Positions 20,973 through 30,582 of a DNA stretch of 64,000 nt are shown here, piece by piece (the stretch's first letter is position 1; every line of letters begins with the position of its first letter). The stretch covers positions 434,001 through 498,000 of the forward strand of contig NZ_JANUEQ010000004.1 of the NCBI RefSeq assembly GCF_024807845.1. Direction: 5' to 3'. The stretch is from Klebsiella sp. BIGb0407 (GTDB lineage: Bacteria > Pseudomonadota > Gammaproteobacteria > Enterobacterales > Enterobacteriaceae). Position numbers and translations under genes: made by a program. Below the pieces are notes generated by a model. The model saw nothing but the letters and a program-made list of their open reading frames with translations, was not told the DNA's origin and did not search any database.

Positions 20973-22220
20973 TTAGCTCAATCGCTGCTTTATCCATTCG
21001 ACAATATCCAGTAATGCTTTGTCGAAATTCTTATACACTGGGCTAGCAGGTATCGACAATAACTTACCGTCTGCAGATGACGAAGTGATTAAGCGTGATT
21101 CCTCTTCCGGACTAAAGAAATCATTTTGCCAGTAACCTGAAAGCATCGGTGTCGGGCAACGACGTCCTAATAACCCCTGCGTTTTAAGTGAGTAACGATT
21201 AAGTTCAATACTCAGAGTAGCATCAGAAACGTTATTCATCCCTAAACGACTGGCAAATACATCAATAAGCATATCCGGCACTTTAGCCTGACGATTAGGA
21301 TCGGTCAGTAAAGTGTGAACTATCGGCCCAAGGCAGGCTACAGCCTTAAGACGTGGTGATTCAAGGTAAGCTAAACGCACCGCGACATTGGCACCAAAGC
21401 GGAAGCCAAATGCAGCCACCCGGGTATGATCTATCCAAGGGATATTTGGCAGCGCTTTCAGCACTTGCTGGTGCAAATAACTGGAATCTTGCGTCAGTTT
21501 CCATTTTGAGGAAAAGCCGACAGACGGCATATCGAGGGTGAGCATCGCAATACCAAGAGGTGCCAGATACTCAGCAAACAGGTTGTAGTAATCACTCTGT
21601 AAGTTTTCCAGCCCGCCACACATCAGCACCGTCGGGAAAGGACCACTGCCTTGCTGTGGTATATGCAGGAACCCGGTTACCGTTCCGCCACCCTCAACAG
21701 GGAATGACAGTTCGCGTAGCCCGCCTGACAGGCGTGGAGCGGCTTCTTCATAGGCCCGGTTAGCCAGAACCTGGGCTTGTTCAGCCAGGACATCCCCTTT
21801 GATATGAGGATAAGCGGCAATGCTGTAAAGGTTAGCGGCCTTAAGCCAGTATTGACCGATTTTCTCTTCATCTTGTTCATTGCAGGCTCTTTGCTGCCAG
21901 AGCATCGCCTGTTTGGACCATTCAAAAATCCAGTTACCGCCCCGATAACCGATAACCGTATCCAGTAATTCTTCATTTGTACGTTCAGATTGAGTACAGG
22001 CGATACGCGCCTGTACATCCAGGATGTCACGAGGATCCACCCCACGCCAAATCCATAACAAGCGATTAATCATGCGATACCAGTGAGGAACGGTATCGCC
22101 ATCCAGTGCAGAATGGACAGCAGAGGTGGTGTTCGAGTGGGCCCTACGCACCAGCGTTGAAGTTTCCGGATGTTTAAAACGGGGCTTGAATAAGGTTTCA
22201 CTAAGGTTGGCTTGCGACAT
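20973..22220 (-). CDS. frsA: FrsA fermentation-respiration switch protein (esterase family)
   Basis: A 415-residue alpha/beta-hydrolase-like protein. It starts [26 protein letters not shown] and carries a C-terminal hydrolase fold with [39 protein letters not shown] and [19 protein letters not shown]. The E. coli protein binds unphosphorylated EIIA-Glc and shifts carbon flow; its enzyme activity is debated. In E. coli gpt lies immediately upstream; here about 4 kb of accessory DNA separates them. Confidence 0.94.
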   Translation of the reverse strand: MSQANLSETLFKPRFKHPETSTLVRRAHSNTTSAVHSALDGDTVPHWYRMINRLLWIWRGVDPRDILDVQARIACTQSERTNEELLDTVIGYRGGNWIFEWSKQAMLWQQRACNEQDEEKIGQYWLKAANLYSIAAYPHIKGDVLAEQAQVLANRAYEEAAPRLSGGLRELSFPVEGGGTVTGFLHIPQQGSGPFPTVLMCGGLENLQSDYYNLFAEYLAPLGIAMLTLDMPSVGFSSKWKLTQDSSYLHQQVLKALPNIPWIDHTRVAAFGFRFGANVAVRLAYLESPRLKAVACLGPIVHTLLTDPNRQAKVPDMLIDVFASRLGMNNVSDATLSIELNRYSLKTQGLLGRRCPTPMLSGYWQNDFFSPEEESRLITSSSADGKLLSIPASPVYKNFDKALLDIVEWIKQRLS

Positions 22221-22590
22221 CTGCTGCTCTGCCTCTGCAAATGAAAGAAATTACAGTTATTGTACTCTGATAACGACCAAATAGCATAAAGGTCGCGGAA
22301 GATTCCTGGCGAGAAAAAGCCAGAGATGGTTTCCAGGGGGGAGTGATAACCGTTTTTTCGCTCCGCACGGAGGGCTGTTCTTCCTGAAGGGTTATGACAC
22401 TATTCGATATAAAGGTCGTTAACAGAACCCACGGTTCCGTGACACCCAATAGATTTCGCCTCTTTTTAACGTATGATCGCATAGTTAGCGTCATTACTGA
22501 TAACCTAATCCGAAAGAAATATTTGCCGCAGGAGTATAATGTAGGGACTTGTGAGAATAAAAAAACAGCATGTCATGAGGGAGTAAAAAA
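22221..22590. other. Intergenic region upstream of frsA, left edge of an accessory insert
   Basis: The segment contains the frsA promoter region and then changes to AT-rich sequence before the next gene. A 70-codon plus-strand frame and a 97-codon minus-strand frame have no recognisable homology. A small dyad (ACCCACGG / CCGTGACACC) occurs near 22430. The frsA-gpt junction of the ancestor must lie between here and 26.4 kb. Confidence 0.35.
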
Positions 22591-23190
22591 ATGGGTTATG
22601 ATTTAAGTCCCACTTGGGAGCCTGGCGCTGGCTCTATATATACATGGTTCGGTATGGATAAGTATGGCAAGTTGAGCATTTTTATTAATAATTGTTGGGG
22701 TGAATTGCCTCAATGCCTGTTGGAAACGGAAGAGATTAACGTATTATCGAGGGACTTGGCTGATTTTCTAAATGAAGAGTCCGCTATTTATACTTCTATT
22801 CCTATGGATAAAAATGGCGATTATATTATTGATATGATACCTGCATGGATAGGCCCGAAAACAATAAAAAAGACCATAAAACATCAAAATGAGATTTATA
22901 AGTATAAAAAAACAAACAGCGATTCAAACTACTCTATAAATAAAGGGTTATTTATTTACCAGGCAGTGGAGGGTAATGCTCCCGGTGACGATTACCCTGT
23001 AGGCTATGATGGTGAAACAGAAATGGGTGACTACTATCGCTATATGTTACCCACTATTTATGGGCAAGTAGAAGATTTCCCTGAAGAGCTAAGGAAATGT
23101 GTCGCGGTATCTGATAGTTTAGATTTTACTCAAGACAGGTTGATCCCCAACGAAAGTATTAATAGTCACTTCAGGAAAATGTATAAGTGA
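22591..23190 (+). CDS. Hypothetical protein, possible orphan immunity protein
   Basis: A 199-residue soluble protein with no signal peptide. A GGGAG site precedes the ATG. It is markedly more AT-rich than the backbone (runs such as KTIKKTIKHQNEIYKYKKTNSD), which suggests recent transfer. The N-terminal pattern WEPGAGSIYTWFGMDKYGKLSIFINN and the later GDYYRYMLPTIYGQVEDFP recall immunity proteins encoded next to polymorphic toxins, but I cannot assign a family. No toxin gene is present. A second AT-rich orphan follows 170 nt downstream. Confidence 0.6.
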   Translation: MGYDLSPTWEPGAGSIYTWFGMDKYGKLSIFINNCWGELPQCLLETEEINVLSRDLADFLNEESAIYTSIPMDKNGDYIIDMIPAWIGPKTIKKTIKHQNEIYKYKKTNSDSNYSINKGLFIYQAVEGNAPGDDYPVGYDGETEMGDYYRYMLPTIYGQVEDFPEELRKCVAVSDSLDFTQDRLIPNESINSHFRKMYK

Positions 23191-23368
23191 CAAAACTGAA
23201 GAGCCGTTTTTCATACCTGTTCTCTTCAGGTAAAAAGGTTTCCCTATCGCTAACAGCATTCGATGCCGAGTGTGTCACGATAACAGAGCCTGTTAAACCA
23301 GTAAAATCAAGACGAAAGAAATAAGATTAATATTTTAGATCATAGACTTAATTACGGTGATATTTAGC

Positions 23369-23707
23369 ATGACAAAAAATGAAATTTATCTTGATATACT
23401 GAGTTCATCCCTACCTTATTTACGTAACATTGCCACTCATAGTTTATTCAGGAGAATAAGGGATCGTTCTGTATACTATGAGACGCAGTTGATTCATTCA
23501 TTTTACCGTCTTCTGGCTCATGATGATATTGATGATGGTGATATTCATTTTTTGAATTACCATTGCAAAGATTATTTTTATAATTCCAATAAAAATATCA
23601 GCATTCTTTATGATAGTAATATCAAAAATATTTCAAAGCTTTTTTCTATTGTTCCCGAGAATTTAAGATCTCAGCTGATCTGGAATGGTCCTGGCACTAA
23701 TAACTGA
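23369..23707 (+). CDS. Hypothetical protein, probably truncated by a frameshift
   Basis: A 112-residue frame starting MTKNEIYLDILSSSLPYLRNIATHSL and ending IWNGPGTNN. ATG 23369 is preferred over an in-frame GTG at 23357 because GGTGA sits about 9 nt before it. Skipping one base after the WNGP codons (near 23693) opens the next frame, ALITEWMINNNFDISDKIENDTLDY, with similar composition, so the gene looks broken by a one-base insertion. The pattern (short helical protein, SL.P.LRN, S..Y.ETQLIHSFY, I.FLN..CKDY) resembles small orphan immunity proteins. Function is not known. Confidence 0.5.
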   Translation: MTKNEIYLDILSSSLPYLRNIATHSLFRRIRDRSVYYETQLIHSFYRLLAHDDIDDGDIHFLNYHCKDYFYNSNKNISILYDSNIKNISKLFSIVPENLRSQLIWNGPGTNN

Positions 23708-23781
23708 ATGGATGATAAATAATAATTTTGATATTTCAGATAAAATAGAAAATGACACCCTTGATTACTCTCAGGTTAATT

Positions 23782-23808
23782 CCCAGTCTGCTCTCGCAAC
23801 AGACCGGG
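23782..23808 (-). terminator. Possible terminator of the amino-acid ABC operon
   Basis: CCCAGTCTG (23782-23790) faces CAGACCGGG (23800-23808) with one mismatch and a 9-nt loop, about 25 nt after the stop of the minus-strand binding-protein gene. There is no T run. Confidence 0.4.
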
Positions 23809-23832
23809 ATAAAATCTGTAACCTGTATGCGG

Positions 23833-24606
23833 TTATTTCGACACGTCCGCACCGAAATATTCATTGGAAATCCGCTGATAGGTGCCGTCGGTTTTAATCT
23901 CAGCGATAGCCGAGTTAATCGCCTGACGTAATTCCGGATTTCCTTTACGAATCAGCACCGCTTCCTGTTCAGCATCGCCTCTTTCAGCGACAATTTTTAC
24001 CGGAGCATCGGGCTTATGTTTCTTAAAGTCGAGGAATGACAGGTTACTATTGATAGTCGCATCCGCCCGTCCCTGCGACACCAAGGCAATTGACTGGTCA
24101 AAGCCGTCCGTGCCGACCACTTCCGCCCCGTTTTCACGTGCCACTTGCGCATAGTTACTGGTCAGCGTATGTGCCGATTTTTTGCCTTTCAGATCAGTAA
24201 AATTATGAATGTCGCTATTTTTTTCATTCACAATCAGCACTGCTTTCAGTGTGATATAAGGCTCGGAGAAGTCATATTTGGCCTGACGCTCAGGCGTAAT
24301 TGAAACCTGGTTAATCACCGCATCGTAGCGATTAGCATCCAGGCCCGCCACCAGTCCGTCCCATTTCCCTTCGACAAACTCCGCTTTGACTCCAAGGCGT
24401 TTTGCGATTTCCTGTGCAATCTCAACGTCAAATCCCACCAAGTCGCCAGCCGTATTATGGTAAGTAAAAGGAGGAAACGTCCCTTCGGTACCGACTTTAA
24501 ATACCCCTGCTGTTTTTATTTTGGCTAAATCATCTTCAGCCCAGGCGGCATGTGCAACGCTTAATTGAATCGCCGTCGCCAGTAATGCGGTCATTAATAC
24601 TTTCAT
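23833..24606 (-). CDS. Polar amino-acid ABC transporter, periplasmic binding protein
   Basis: A 257-residue family 3 solute-binding protein. The signal peptide ends near AHAAWA, followed by GVFKVGTEGTFPPFTYHNTAGDLVGFDVEIAQEIAKRLG, the standard ligand-fold start. The later motif QVSITPERQAKYDFSEPY is also conserved. AGGAG lies 6 nt before the second of two adjacent ATGs, which is chosen. It is the last gene of a permease-ATPase-binding protein operon resembling cystine (TcyABC/FliY) and glutamine systems. The ligand cannot be named. Confidence 0.85.
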   Translation of the reverse strand: MKVLMTALLATAIQLSVAHAAWAEDDLAKIKTAGVFKVGTEGTFPPFTYHNTAGDLVGFDVEIAQEIAKRLGVKAEFVEGKWDGLVAGLDANRYDAVINQVSITPERQAKYDFSEPYITLKAVLIVNEKNSDIHNFTDLKGKKSAHTLTSNYAQVARENGAEVVGTDGFDQSIALVSQGRADATINSNLSFLDFKKHKPDAPVKIVAERGDAEQEAVLIRKGNPELRQAINSAIAEIKTDGTYQRISNEYFGADVSK

Positions 24607-24641
24607 CATTAACTCCTGATAAGAATTGCTCTGTTATTTTT

Positions 24642-25409
24642 TTAAATTTCCCAGGAATCCGGGAATGTTTCTGTCAGCGTGGAAATAAATAGCTGCGTGC
24701 GCGTTTTCTTCGCCCGGGTAAAAATCTCTTTTGCGCTTCCGCTCTCAACAATATGACCCGCCTCAAGGAATACCACCTGACTGGCGATATTGGCCGCCAG
24801 ACGCAAGTCATGAGTTGCCATTAGCATGGTGGTACCTTCCTGTGCTAACTGGCGTAAAACGGAGACCACTTCCAGCGACAGTTCGGGATCCAGCGCAGAA
24901 GTAGGTTCATCGCAGAGCAATACCTTCGGTGAGGGAGCCATTGCCCGGGCGATAGCAACCCGTTGCTGCTGCCCGCCCGAGAGCATTGCCGGCCAGGCAT
25001 TACGCTTGTGCAGCAGACCGACTTTAATCAGTAGCTCTTCTGCCCGCGCCTTTGCGCGCGCAACGGGCCACTTCTGCACTACAATCAATCCTTGAGTAAT
25101 ATTGTCCAGTACCGATAAGTGCGGGAATAACTGGAAATTCTGAAAAACCATGCCGGTTTGCTGGCAAATGCGACGAATATCTTTTCTTTTTGGCAACGCG
25201 TCAGGTAAAAAAGATATTTCCTCACTACCGATGGTTAAGCTCCCTGCCTGTGGAATTTCCAGTAAATTAATGCAACGTAATAATGTACTTTTACCGCTTC
25301 CGGATGGACCAATAAGCGCAGTTACGCTCCCTTCAACAAGGTTCAGAGAAATATCATGTAAGACTTTCTGATTAGCGAAACTTTTTTCAAGACCGAACAC
25401 TGTTATCAT
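24642..25409 (-). CDS. Polar amino-acid ABC transporter, ATPase
   Basis: A 255-residue ABC ATPase with Walker A GPSGSGKST, Q-loop GMVFQNFQLFPHLSVLDN, signature LSGGQQQRVAIARA, Walker B VLLCDEPTSALD and the H-loop MATHD. This is the GlnQ/TcyN class. The ATG at 25409 has AAGGA 8 nt upstream and overlaps the 3' end of the permease gene by 23 nt. The earlier ATG, three codons upstream, directly abuts the ribosome site. Confidence 0.88.
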   Translation of the reverse strand: MITVFGLEKSFANQKVLHDISLNLVEGSVTALIGPSGSGKSTLLRCINLLEIPQAGSLTIGSEEISFLPDALPKRKDIRRICQQTGMVFQNFQLFPHLSVLDNITQGLIVVQKWPVARAKARAEELLIKVGLLHKRNAWPAMLSGGQQQRVAIARAMAPSPKVLLCDEPTSALDPELSLEVVSVLRQLAQEGTTMLMATHDLRLAANIASQVVFLEAGHIVESGSAKEIFTRAKKTRTQLFISTLTETFPDSWEI

Positions 25410-26085
25410 GATATTCATCCTTTACTACGGTATTTCTTTCTAATCTTATTTCCAGTCTGGATTGTAAATAGGATAAAACAGAACTGATTAATAAATAGAG
25501 TAGCGCCGCTTCGGTATATAAAATCAGTGGCTGATAAGTCACCGCGGCAATTCTCTGGGCAGCTAAAAACATCTCAGGCACGGTAATGACCGAAGCCAGA
25601 GAAGTATCTTTTACTAGCGAAATAAACGTATTCGATAGCGGGGGAACGGCAACTCTTGCCGCCTGCGGCAGAATAATATAACGCAGTGATTGCGCCCAGC
25701 TCATCCCGATAGAGTGCGCCGCTTCCCACTGGCCTTTCGCCACCGAGAGCAAGGTTGCACGAATGACCTCAGAGGTGAATGCCCCAACGTTAAGACTAAA
25801 GCCAATCACCGCCGCCGGGAACGCATCGAGTGTGATACCGACCCCGGGCAGCGCGTAAAAGATCAGAAACAGCTGGACCAGCAACGGAGTGCCGCGAATA
25901 ATCCAGACATAGAAGCGCACCACTAATTTTAGTGGCGCAGGCCCGTATAAACGAATTAATGCCACAACAAAGCCTATTAACAGGCCAAGCGAAAATGAAA
26001 TTAACGTTATGGGTATAGTAAAAACCATTCCGGCGTAAAACATCGGCCAGAATGAACTTATTGCTAATGAAATAAATTCAGGCAC
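25387..26085 (-). CDS. Polar amino-acid ABC transporter, permease
   Basis: A 232-residue HisM/TcyB-type inner-membrane permease with about five helices. It carries the conserved RGTPLLVQLFLIFYALP and the coupling-helix motif EAAHSIGMSWAQSLRYIILPQAARVAVPPLSN. A single permease gene implies a homodimer, as in cystine and glutamine importers. It is first in the three-gene operon, which lies in the accessory insert between frsA and gpt. Confidence 0.88.
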   Translation of the reverse strand: MPEFISLAISSFWPMFYAGMVFTIPITLISFSLGLLIGFVVALIRLYGPAPLKLVVRFYVWIIRGTPLLVQLFLIFYALPGVGITLDAFPAAVIGFSLNVGAFTSEVIRATLLSVAKGQWEAAHSIGMSWAQSLRYIILPQAARVAVPPLSNTFISLVKDTSLASVITVPEMFLAAQRIAAVTYQPLILYTEAALLYLLISSVLSYLQSRLEIRLERNTVVKDEYHDNSVRS

Positions 26086-26315
26086 AGTTCACCTTTACAC
26101 GTCATCTTTATTTATTATCGAACTTCTATTAACGTTCGACTTATAAATTCAGCTTATCATGCACAGGGGACTATCAGCATATATCAATATTAGAAATCAA
26201 TAATCGAATTTGTTATTTAAGATGGCGAATCTAAATTTATTTAATTAAAAAATGCATTGATTATTTTGTATTATCTTTTGCTGAAATAGATATAAAGCTC
26301 CCCCATAAAATAAAA
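26086..26315. other. Intergenic region between ABC operon and gpt terminator
   Basis: An AT-rich stretch that should hold the promoter of the amino-acid ABC operon. No conserved gene, RNA or repeat was recognised. It marks the right edge of the insert between frsA and gpt. Confidence 0.4.
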
Positions 26316-26344
26316 CACCCTGTCAGCTTATCGCTCACAGGGTG
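26316..26344 (-). terminator. gpt terminator
   Basis: CACCCTGT and ACAGGGTG form an 8-bp stem with a 13-nt loop. On the minus strand it is followed by TTTTATTTTA, about 60 nt after the gpt stop. Confidence 0.75.
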
Positions 26345-26401
26345 CTGGTAACTATTCAGGAATCCGCCAAATGACTTGGGTAGTCTCTTTTATCCTGAAA
26401 A

Positions 26402-26863
26402 TTAATCGCGTCCGGCCAATGGCGGAACAAAGACAACGCCCATATCCCAAGGCTGTTCAATCCAGGTATTCTGCGGGATATCGATAACATAGTCATCGAC
26501 CAGCGGCTGGCCAGCTGGTTTAGCAAAGATAGTCACAAAATGGGCTTTCGGATACATTTCGCGGATAGCAACAGCAGTACCACCGGTATCAACCAAGTCA
26601 TCAATAACGATAAAGCCTTCACCGTCGCCTTCTGCACGTTTAATCACGGTCAGTTCGCGTTGGTTATTATGGTCATAGCTTGAAATGCACACGGTATCAA
26701 CATGACGAATTCCCAGCTCACGGGCCAGAAGTGCGCCAGGCACTAAACCACCACGGCTAACAGCAATAATGCCTTTCCATTGTTCAGCAGGTAGCAGACG
26801 TTGTGCCAGCTTACGGGCGTGAATCTGCAACATGTCCCAAGTGACGACGTATTTTTCGCTCAT
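26402..26863 (-). CDS. gpt: Xanthine-guanine phosphoribosyltransferase
   Basis: A 153-residue purine salvage enzyme that converts guanine and xanthine (hypoxanthine poorly) to nucleotides with PRPP. The PRPP-binding motif [12 protein letters not shown] is at residues 86-97; the substrate regions [18 protein letters not shown] and [16 protein letters not shown] are near-identical to E. coli Gpt. It is divergent from pepD, as in E. coli, but is separated from frsA by an insert here. Confidence 0.97.
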   Translation of the reverse strand: MSEKYVVTWDMLQIHARKLAQRLLPAEQWKGIIAVSRGGLVPGALLARELGIRHVDTVCISSYDHNNQRELTVIKRAEGDGEGFIVIDDLVDTGGTAVAIREMYPKAHFVTIFAKPAGQPLVDDYVIDIPQNTWIEQPWDMGVVFVPPLAGRD

Positions 26864-27116
26864 GTGTAGTGCCCCGGCCGCTCAATCACGGCTTAAAGAT
26901 AGGTAAAGAATTTTTGGTTGCGCGAGATTATAGATAGCTGGCGGCCTAAAAACCAGCGCCACGGGTTATCTGCAACAGTTTTTTCTGGCATTCAATCCAC
27001 ACAGAACAGAATAAAATGATATTCTCGAACTATCGCGTAAGTACTGCTTACAGTGAAAATCAACCGGATAACACCTTTTCCGGTCTGCTAAAAAATTGAA
27101 TCCTGGGAGAGCCAAC

Positions 27117-28574
27117 GTGTCTGAATTGTCTCAATTATCTCCGCAGCCACTGTGGGATATTTTTGCCAAAATTTGTTCGATTCCGCATCCTTCTTACCAT
27201 GAAGAGCAGCTGGCAGAACACATTCTGTCCTGGGCCAAAGAAAAAGGTCTTTATACTGACCGGGATGCCGTCGGCAATATCTTGCTGCGTAAACCTGCAA
27301 CGCCGGGTATGGAAAACCGTAAAACGGTAGTGCTTCAAGCCCACCTGGATATGGTTCCGCAGAAAAATAACGATACCCTGCATGATTTTACAAAAGACCC
27401 TATCCAGCCTTATATCGACGGTGACTGGGTAAAAGCGCGTGGCACCACCCTGGGTGCGGACAACGGAATCGGTATGTCTTCCGCACTGGCGGTACTGGCT
27501 GATGACAGCGTTGAACACGGCCCGCTGGAAGTGCTGCTCACCATGACCGAAGAAGCCGGGATGGATGGCGCATTTGGTTTACAGGCTGGCTGGTTAAAAG
27601 CTGACATTATGATCAATACCGACTCAGAAGAAGAAGGTGAGATTTACATGGGCTGCGCCGGGGGCATTGACTTTATTACTACCCTGCCGGTATCCCGTGA
27701 AGCCGTTCCAGCTGATTTTGAAACCTTTAAATTAACCATTAAAGGTCTGAAAGGCGGGCACTCAGGCTGCGATATTCATGTAGGTCTGGGTAATGCCAAC
27801 AAACTGCTGGGTCGTTTCTTAGCCGCCCATGCAGCAGCCCTGGATGCGCGTTTAATTGCCCTGAGCGGCGGTACACTGCGTAATGCTATCCCGCGTGAAG
27901 CCTATGCAACTCTGGCCGTACCTAAGGCACAAGCGGCGACGCTGAAAGCCCTGGCAAGCGAGTATCTGGCAATATTACAAAATGAACTGTCAGCGGTTGA
28001 AAAGAACCTGACGGTTCTGCTGGAGCCAGTCAGTGCAGAGCAGCCTGCCCTGACATCCGCCAGCCGGGATACCTTTATCCGTCTGTTAAACGCCATGCCT
28101 AATGGGGTCATACGGAATTCTGATGCCGTTAAAGGGGTAGTCGAAACTTCCCTGAATCTGGGTATTGTGAATTTACATGAAGATAATGCCGAAATTATCT
28201 GCCTGATCCGCTCGCTGATTGATTCAGGTAAAGACTATGTCGTTACTATGCTTGAATCACTGGGTCAGCTGGCTGGCGCTCATGTTGAGGCTAAAAGCAG
28301 CTACCCTGGCTGGCAGCCGGATGCAGATTCGCAGGTGATGCATCTGGTGCGTGAAACCTATCAGAAGCTGTTCAATAAAACTCCGAACATTATGGTGATC
28401 CACGCCGGACTGGAATGTGGCTTATTCAAGAAACCTTATCCTGATATGGATATGGTCTCTATTGGCCCGACCATCACTGGCCCTCACTCGCCTGATGAAC
28501 GTGTCCATATTGAAAGCGTTGGCCATTACTGGACGCTGCTGACAGCACTACTGAAAGCAATTCCGGTTAAATAA
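27117..28574 (+). CDS. pepD: Cytosolic dipeptidase PepD (aminoacyl-histidine dipeptidase)
   Basis: A 485-residue M20-family zinc dipeptidase that splits unblocked dipeptides such as carnosine. Metal-site motifs are VLQAHLDMVPQ, TLGADNGIG, MTEEAGMDGAFG and DSEEEGEIYMG, with the C-terminal GPTITGPHSPDE. The GTG start at 27117 follows GGGAG and gives VSELSQLSPQPLW, the same start codon and length as E. coli PepD. A frame beginning 21 nt earlier lacks support. Confidence 0.95.
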   Translation: MSELSQLSPQPLWDIFAKICSIPHPSYHEEQLAEHILSWAKEKGLYTDRDAVGNILLRKPATPGMENRKTVVLQAHLDMVPQKNNDTLHDFTKDPIQPYIDGDWVKARGTTLGADNGIGMSSALAVLADDSVEHGPLEVLLTMTEEAGMDGAFGLQAGWLKADIMINTDSEEEGEIYMGCAGGIDFITTLPVSREAVPADFETFKLTIKGLKGGHSGCDIHVGLGNANKLLGRFLAAHAAALDARLIALSGGTLRNAIPREAYATLAVPKAQAATLKALASEYLAILQNELSAVEKNLTVLLEPVSAEQPALTSASRDTFIRLLNAMPNGVIRNSDAVKGVVETSLNLGIVNLHEDNAEIICLIRSLIDSGKDYVVTMLESLGQLAGAHVEAKSSYPGWQPDADSQVMHLVRETYQKLFNKTPNIMVIHAGLECGLFKKPYPDMDMVSIGPTITGPHSPDERVHIESVGHYWTLLTALLKAIPVK

Positions 28575-28592
28575 CCCGCTTGTAATACCCAA

Positions 28593-28632
28593 AATACTTC
28601 TCACGGATTACCGTGGGAGGTATTTCTATAAT
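28593..28632 (+). terminator. pepD terminator hairpin, copy 1 of a 40-nt flanking repeat
   Basis: AATACTTCTCACGG (28593-28606) pairs with CCGTGGGAGGTATT (28611-28624) around ATTA, allowing two G-T pairs; TTCTATAAT follows within the repeat unit. A diverged copy lies at 32725-32764 beside dinB (31 of 40 positions identical by eye). The two bracket the accessory insert. Confidence 0.7.
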
Positions 28633-28650
28633 AGAATTGTAAATACTGGC

Positions 28651-28819
28651 AAAATACCGCCGCCCTACAATATAACCGTGGTTGCGGTTGCACAGATGGA
28701 AGGAATATCCGAAGCTAGCCTCTATAGCTGGCGCAATCAGGCTAAATCAGAGGAAAAATCGTTGCCAGGAACAGAGAAAACAACAGACCAGTGGTCAGCA
28801 GGAGTGGCTTTACCGTAAT
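28651..28819 (+). pseudogene. IS3-type transposase OrfA remnant
   Basis: Reading from 28651 gives KIPPPYNITV, then VAVAQMEGISEASLYSWRNQ, then AKSEEKSLPG and TTDQWSAG, before a stop at 28817-28819. This is the helix-turn-helix segment of IS3-family OrfA proteins (MTVA.V....GIS..TLY.WR.QA), where DQWSA..KF normally continues. Both ends are missing, so it is a dead fragment. It lies just inside the left flank of the accessory insert after pepD. Confidence 0.7.
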
Positions 28820-28937
28820 GTTTGAAAATTCATCATATTGAGAGTGAAAAATTAACTCGTTAATTATTTTCAACAAGCCACTTATGGTCATCAGCTCAAT
28901 CAACACCCACACCGCCGTTAAAACTTTGCAACCGTTC

Positions 28938-30377
28938 TCATTCTTCCATTGAATCCGTACTACAAAAATTTAATAACCAGGAATTAAGATTTTGGATAAC
29001 ATCTTCCCATACCCCCTCATCCGTTTGCCGAAAAATGATTGCATTTGAGATCCACGGACTTTCAGTACCTTTCATTCCCCACCTCCAATCTCCAGTTGTA
29101 TGAGTAAGTACACATGTTGGTACTCCCATCATGGCAGATAAATTTGCCACACTTGAATCAACAGCAACGACAGCATCCAATTGACTTATACAAGCTGTTG
29201 TATCACTAAAATCATGAATACCATGAATATAATTACTGATGTTTTTCGAATTGCAGCCAGATAATGTGGTAATCGCAGAATGGTGTAAATTGACAAAATG
29301 TATTTTTTCTACCAAGAACGAACATTCAATTATTTTATTTACTACCGTAAGCGGTAAACTGCGTCGTTCAGCCCAGCAACGTATGACTGCTCCAACTTCA
29401 TTCCAATATCGTTGTGCGCAATCCCAAAATAAGCCAACTACTTTTTTCCCTTGATGTTTTGCTCGTAGCTGTCGTGACCATTTGATTGCTGTTTGATGTT
29501 GGTTTTCGGGTACCTGTATATAGGGTTGGAATGATATTATTGAAGGCTCTGATCCTTTTGCTTTTAATAACGGCAGATGTAGTAATGTTGCATGGACATG
29601 TGGTGAAAAGCTGTTAACTTGCAGCTGGATCTTATCAGGTAACGGTGAGTGAAATTTTTTTGAATCTGGGGTACTAACAACTTCACAGTCAGGTAAAGAT
29701 GTTTGTATCAGCTCATAGATATAAGAATTACAGGTGAGCATTATTTTTGCTCCTGCTTTTTGCCAGTCTTTTATACAACTCAACAATAAAAAATTATCAC
29801 CAAACCCGAGTCCGTGAGTGATCAATACTCGCTTACCATATAAATCAGATTCTCCATCCCATACAGGGACACCAGCTGGACTATAACTGAAAGATAAACG
29901 TGGCACATCATTACGCATTAACCAATATACAAAACCTCGAGAGTCACTATTTTTTAGCATAGATTCTCCCAAAGTAAACCCAATTGATGGCGATAGCGCA
30001 GGCTCGCAAGATAGAGACATATTCCAGGCATCACTAAGTAAAGAGGTTGCCTTAATAAGATCTCCTGCCATCATAGTACTCATTCCTAACATAAACATAT
30101 AATATATAGGGTTATCTAGTTTGTATGGATGATTTTCCCATGCATCAGCCGACTCTACATACCGGCCTGATAAATAAAGTGCGTTAGCACGTCGAGTCAT
30201 TGAAATAATATCACAAGGGTTAATTAAAAGTATTTTCTCTGCCCAGGGAAGAACTTTTTCATCTTGTTTGAGCATTATTAAACATTCACAAATCTCATTT
30301 AAAATACCAATATCACCAGGATGGTGGTGATGTTTATTTAATGCGATAGTTAAGCGTTCTTCTAGAGTAACAGGCAT
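28938..30377 (-). CDS. TPR protein with GT9-like glycosyltransferase domain
   Basis: A 479-residue cytoplasmic protein. Residues 1-160 form TPR-like helical repeats (LNEICECLIMLKQDEKVLPW, RRANALYLSGRYVESADAW). From about 172 the sequence VWDGESDLYGKRVLITHGLG followed by FGDNFLLLS matches the start of the GT9-like domain of TPR glycosyltransferases (W.GE.L.GK.LL...QGLGD). The C-terminal DSSVANLSAMMGVPTCVL, then GDWRW..K....PW, matches the donor-site end of that domain. A GAGG-type ribosome site precedes the ATG. It is last in a three-gene set after a 56-residue peptide and an M29-like protein, so the peptide is a plausible acceptor, but no activity is shown. Confidence 0.72.
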   Translation of the reverse strand: MPVTLEERLTIALNKHHHHPGDIGILNEICECLIMLKQDEKVLPWAEKILLINPCDIISMTRRANALYLSGRYVESADAWENHPYKLDNPIYYMFMLGMSTMMAGDLIKATSLLSDAWNMSLSCEPALSPSIGFTLGESMLKNSDSRGFVYWLMRNDVPRLSFSYSPAGVPVWDGESDLYGKRVLITHGLGFGDNFLLLSCIKDWQKAGAKIMLTCNSYIYELIQTSLPDCEVVSTPDSKKFHSPLPDKIQLQVNSFSPHVHATLLHLPLLKAKGSEPSIISFQPYIQVPENQHQTAIKWSRQLRAKHQGKKVVGLFWDCAQRYWNEVGAVIRCWAERRSLPLTVVNKIIECSFLVEKIHFVNLHHSAITTLSGCNSKNISNYIHGIHDFSDTTACISQLDAVVAVDSSVANLSAMMGVPTCVLTHTTGDWRWGMKGTESPWISNAIIFRQTDEGVWEDVIQNLNSWLLNFCSTDSMEE

Positions 30378-30582
30378 AATCCTATCCTCTGAATATACAA
30401 ATTAAAACAAACCATAACATAATATAAAAACATTCAATAAATAGCTAAAGCATTTTAATGCTGCCAGGATAAGGTTTTAATTTCATCTTTAACTATTTAT
30501 AATAGTGAAGTTTTATATCATGTTAGGTTTGTATGTACGTACAATAGAGTATGGAGTGTTCAATGTCAGTAACTATAAAAAG

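Noticed and set aside
22201-22606. Two small frames (97 codons minus, 70 codons plus) around the frsA promoter
   Set aside because: They overlap on opposite strands, lack ribosome sites and resemble nothing known.
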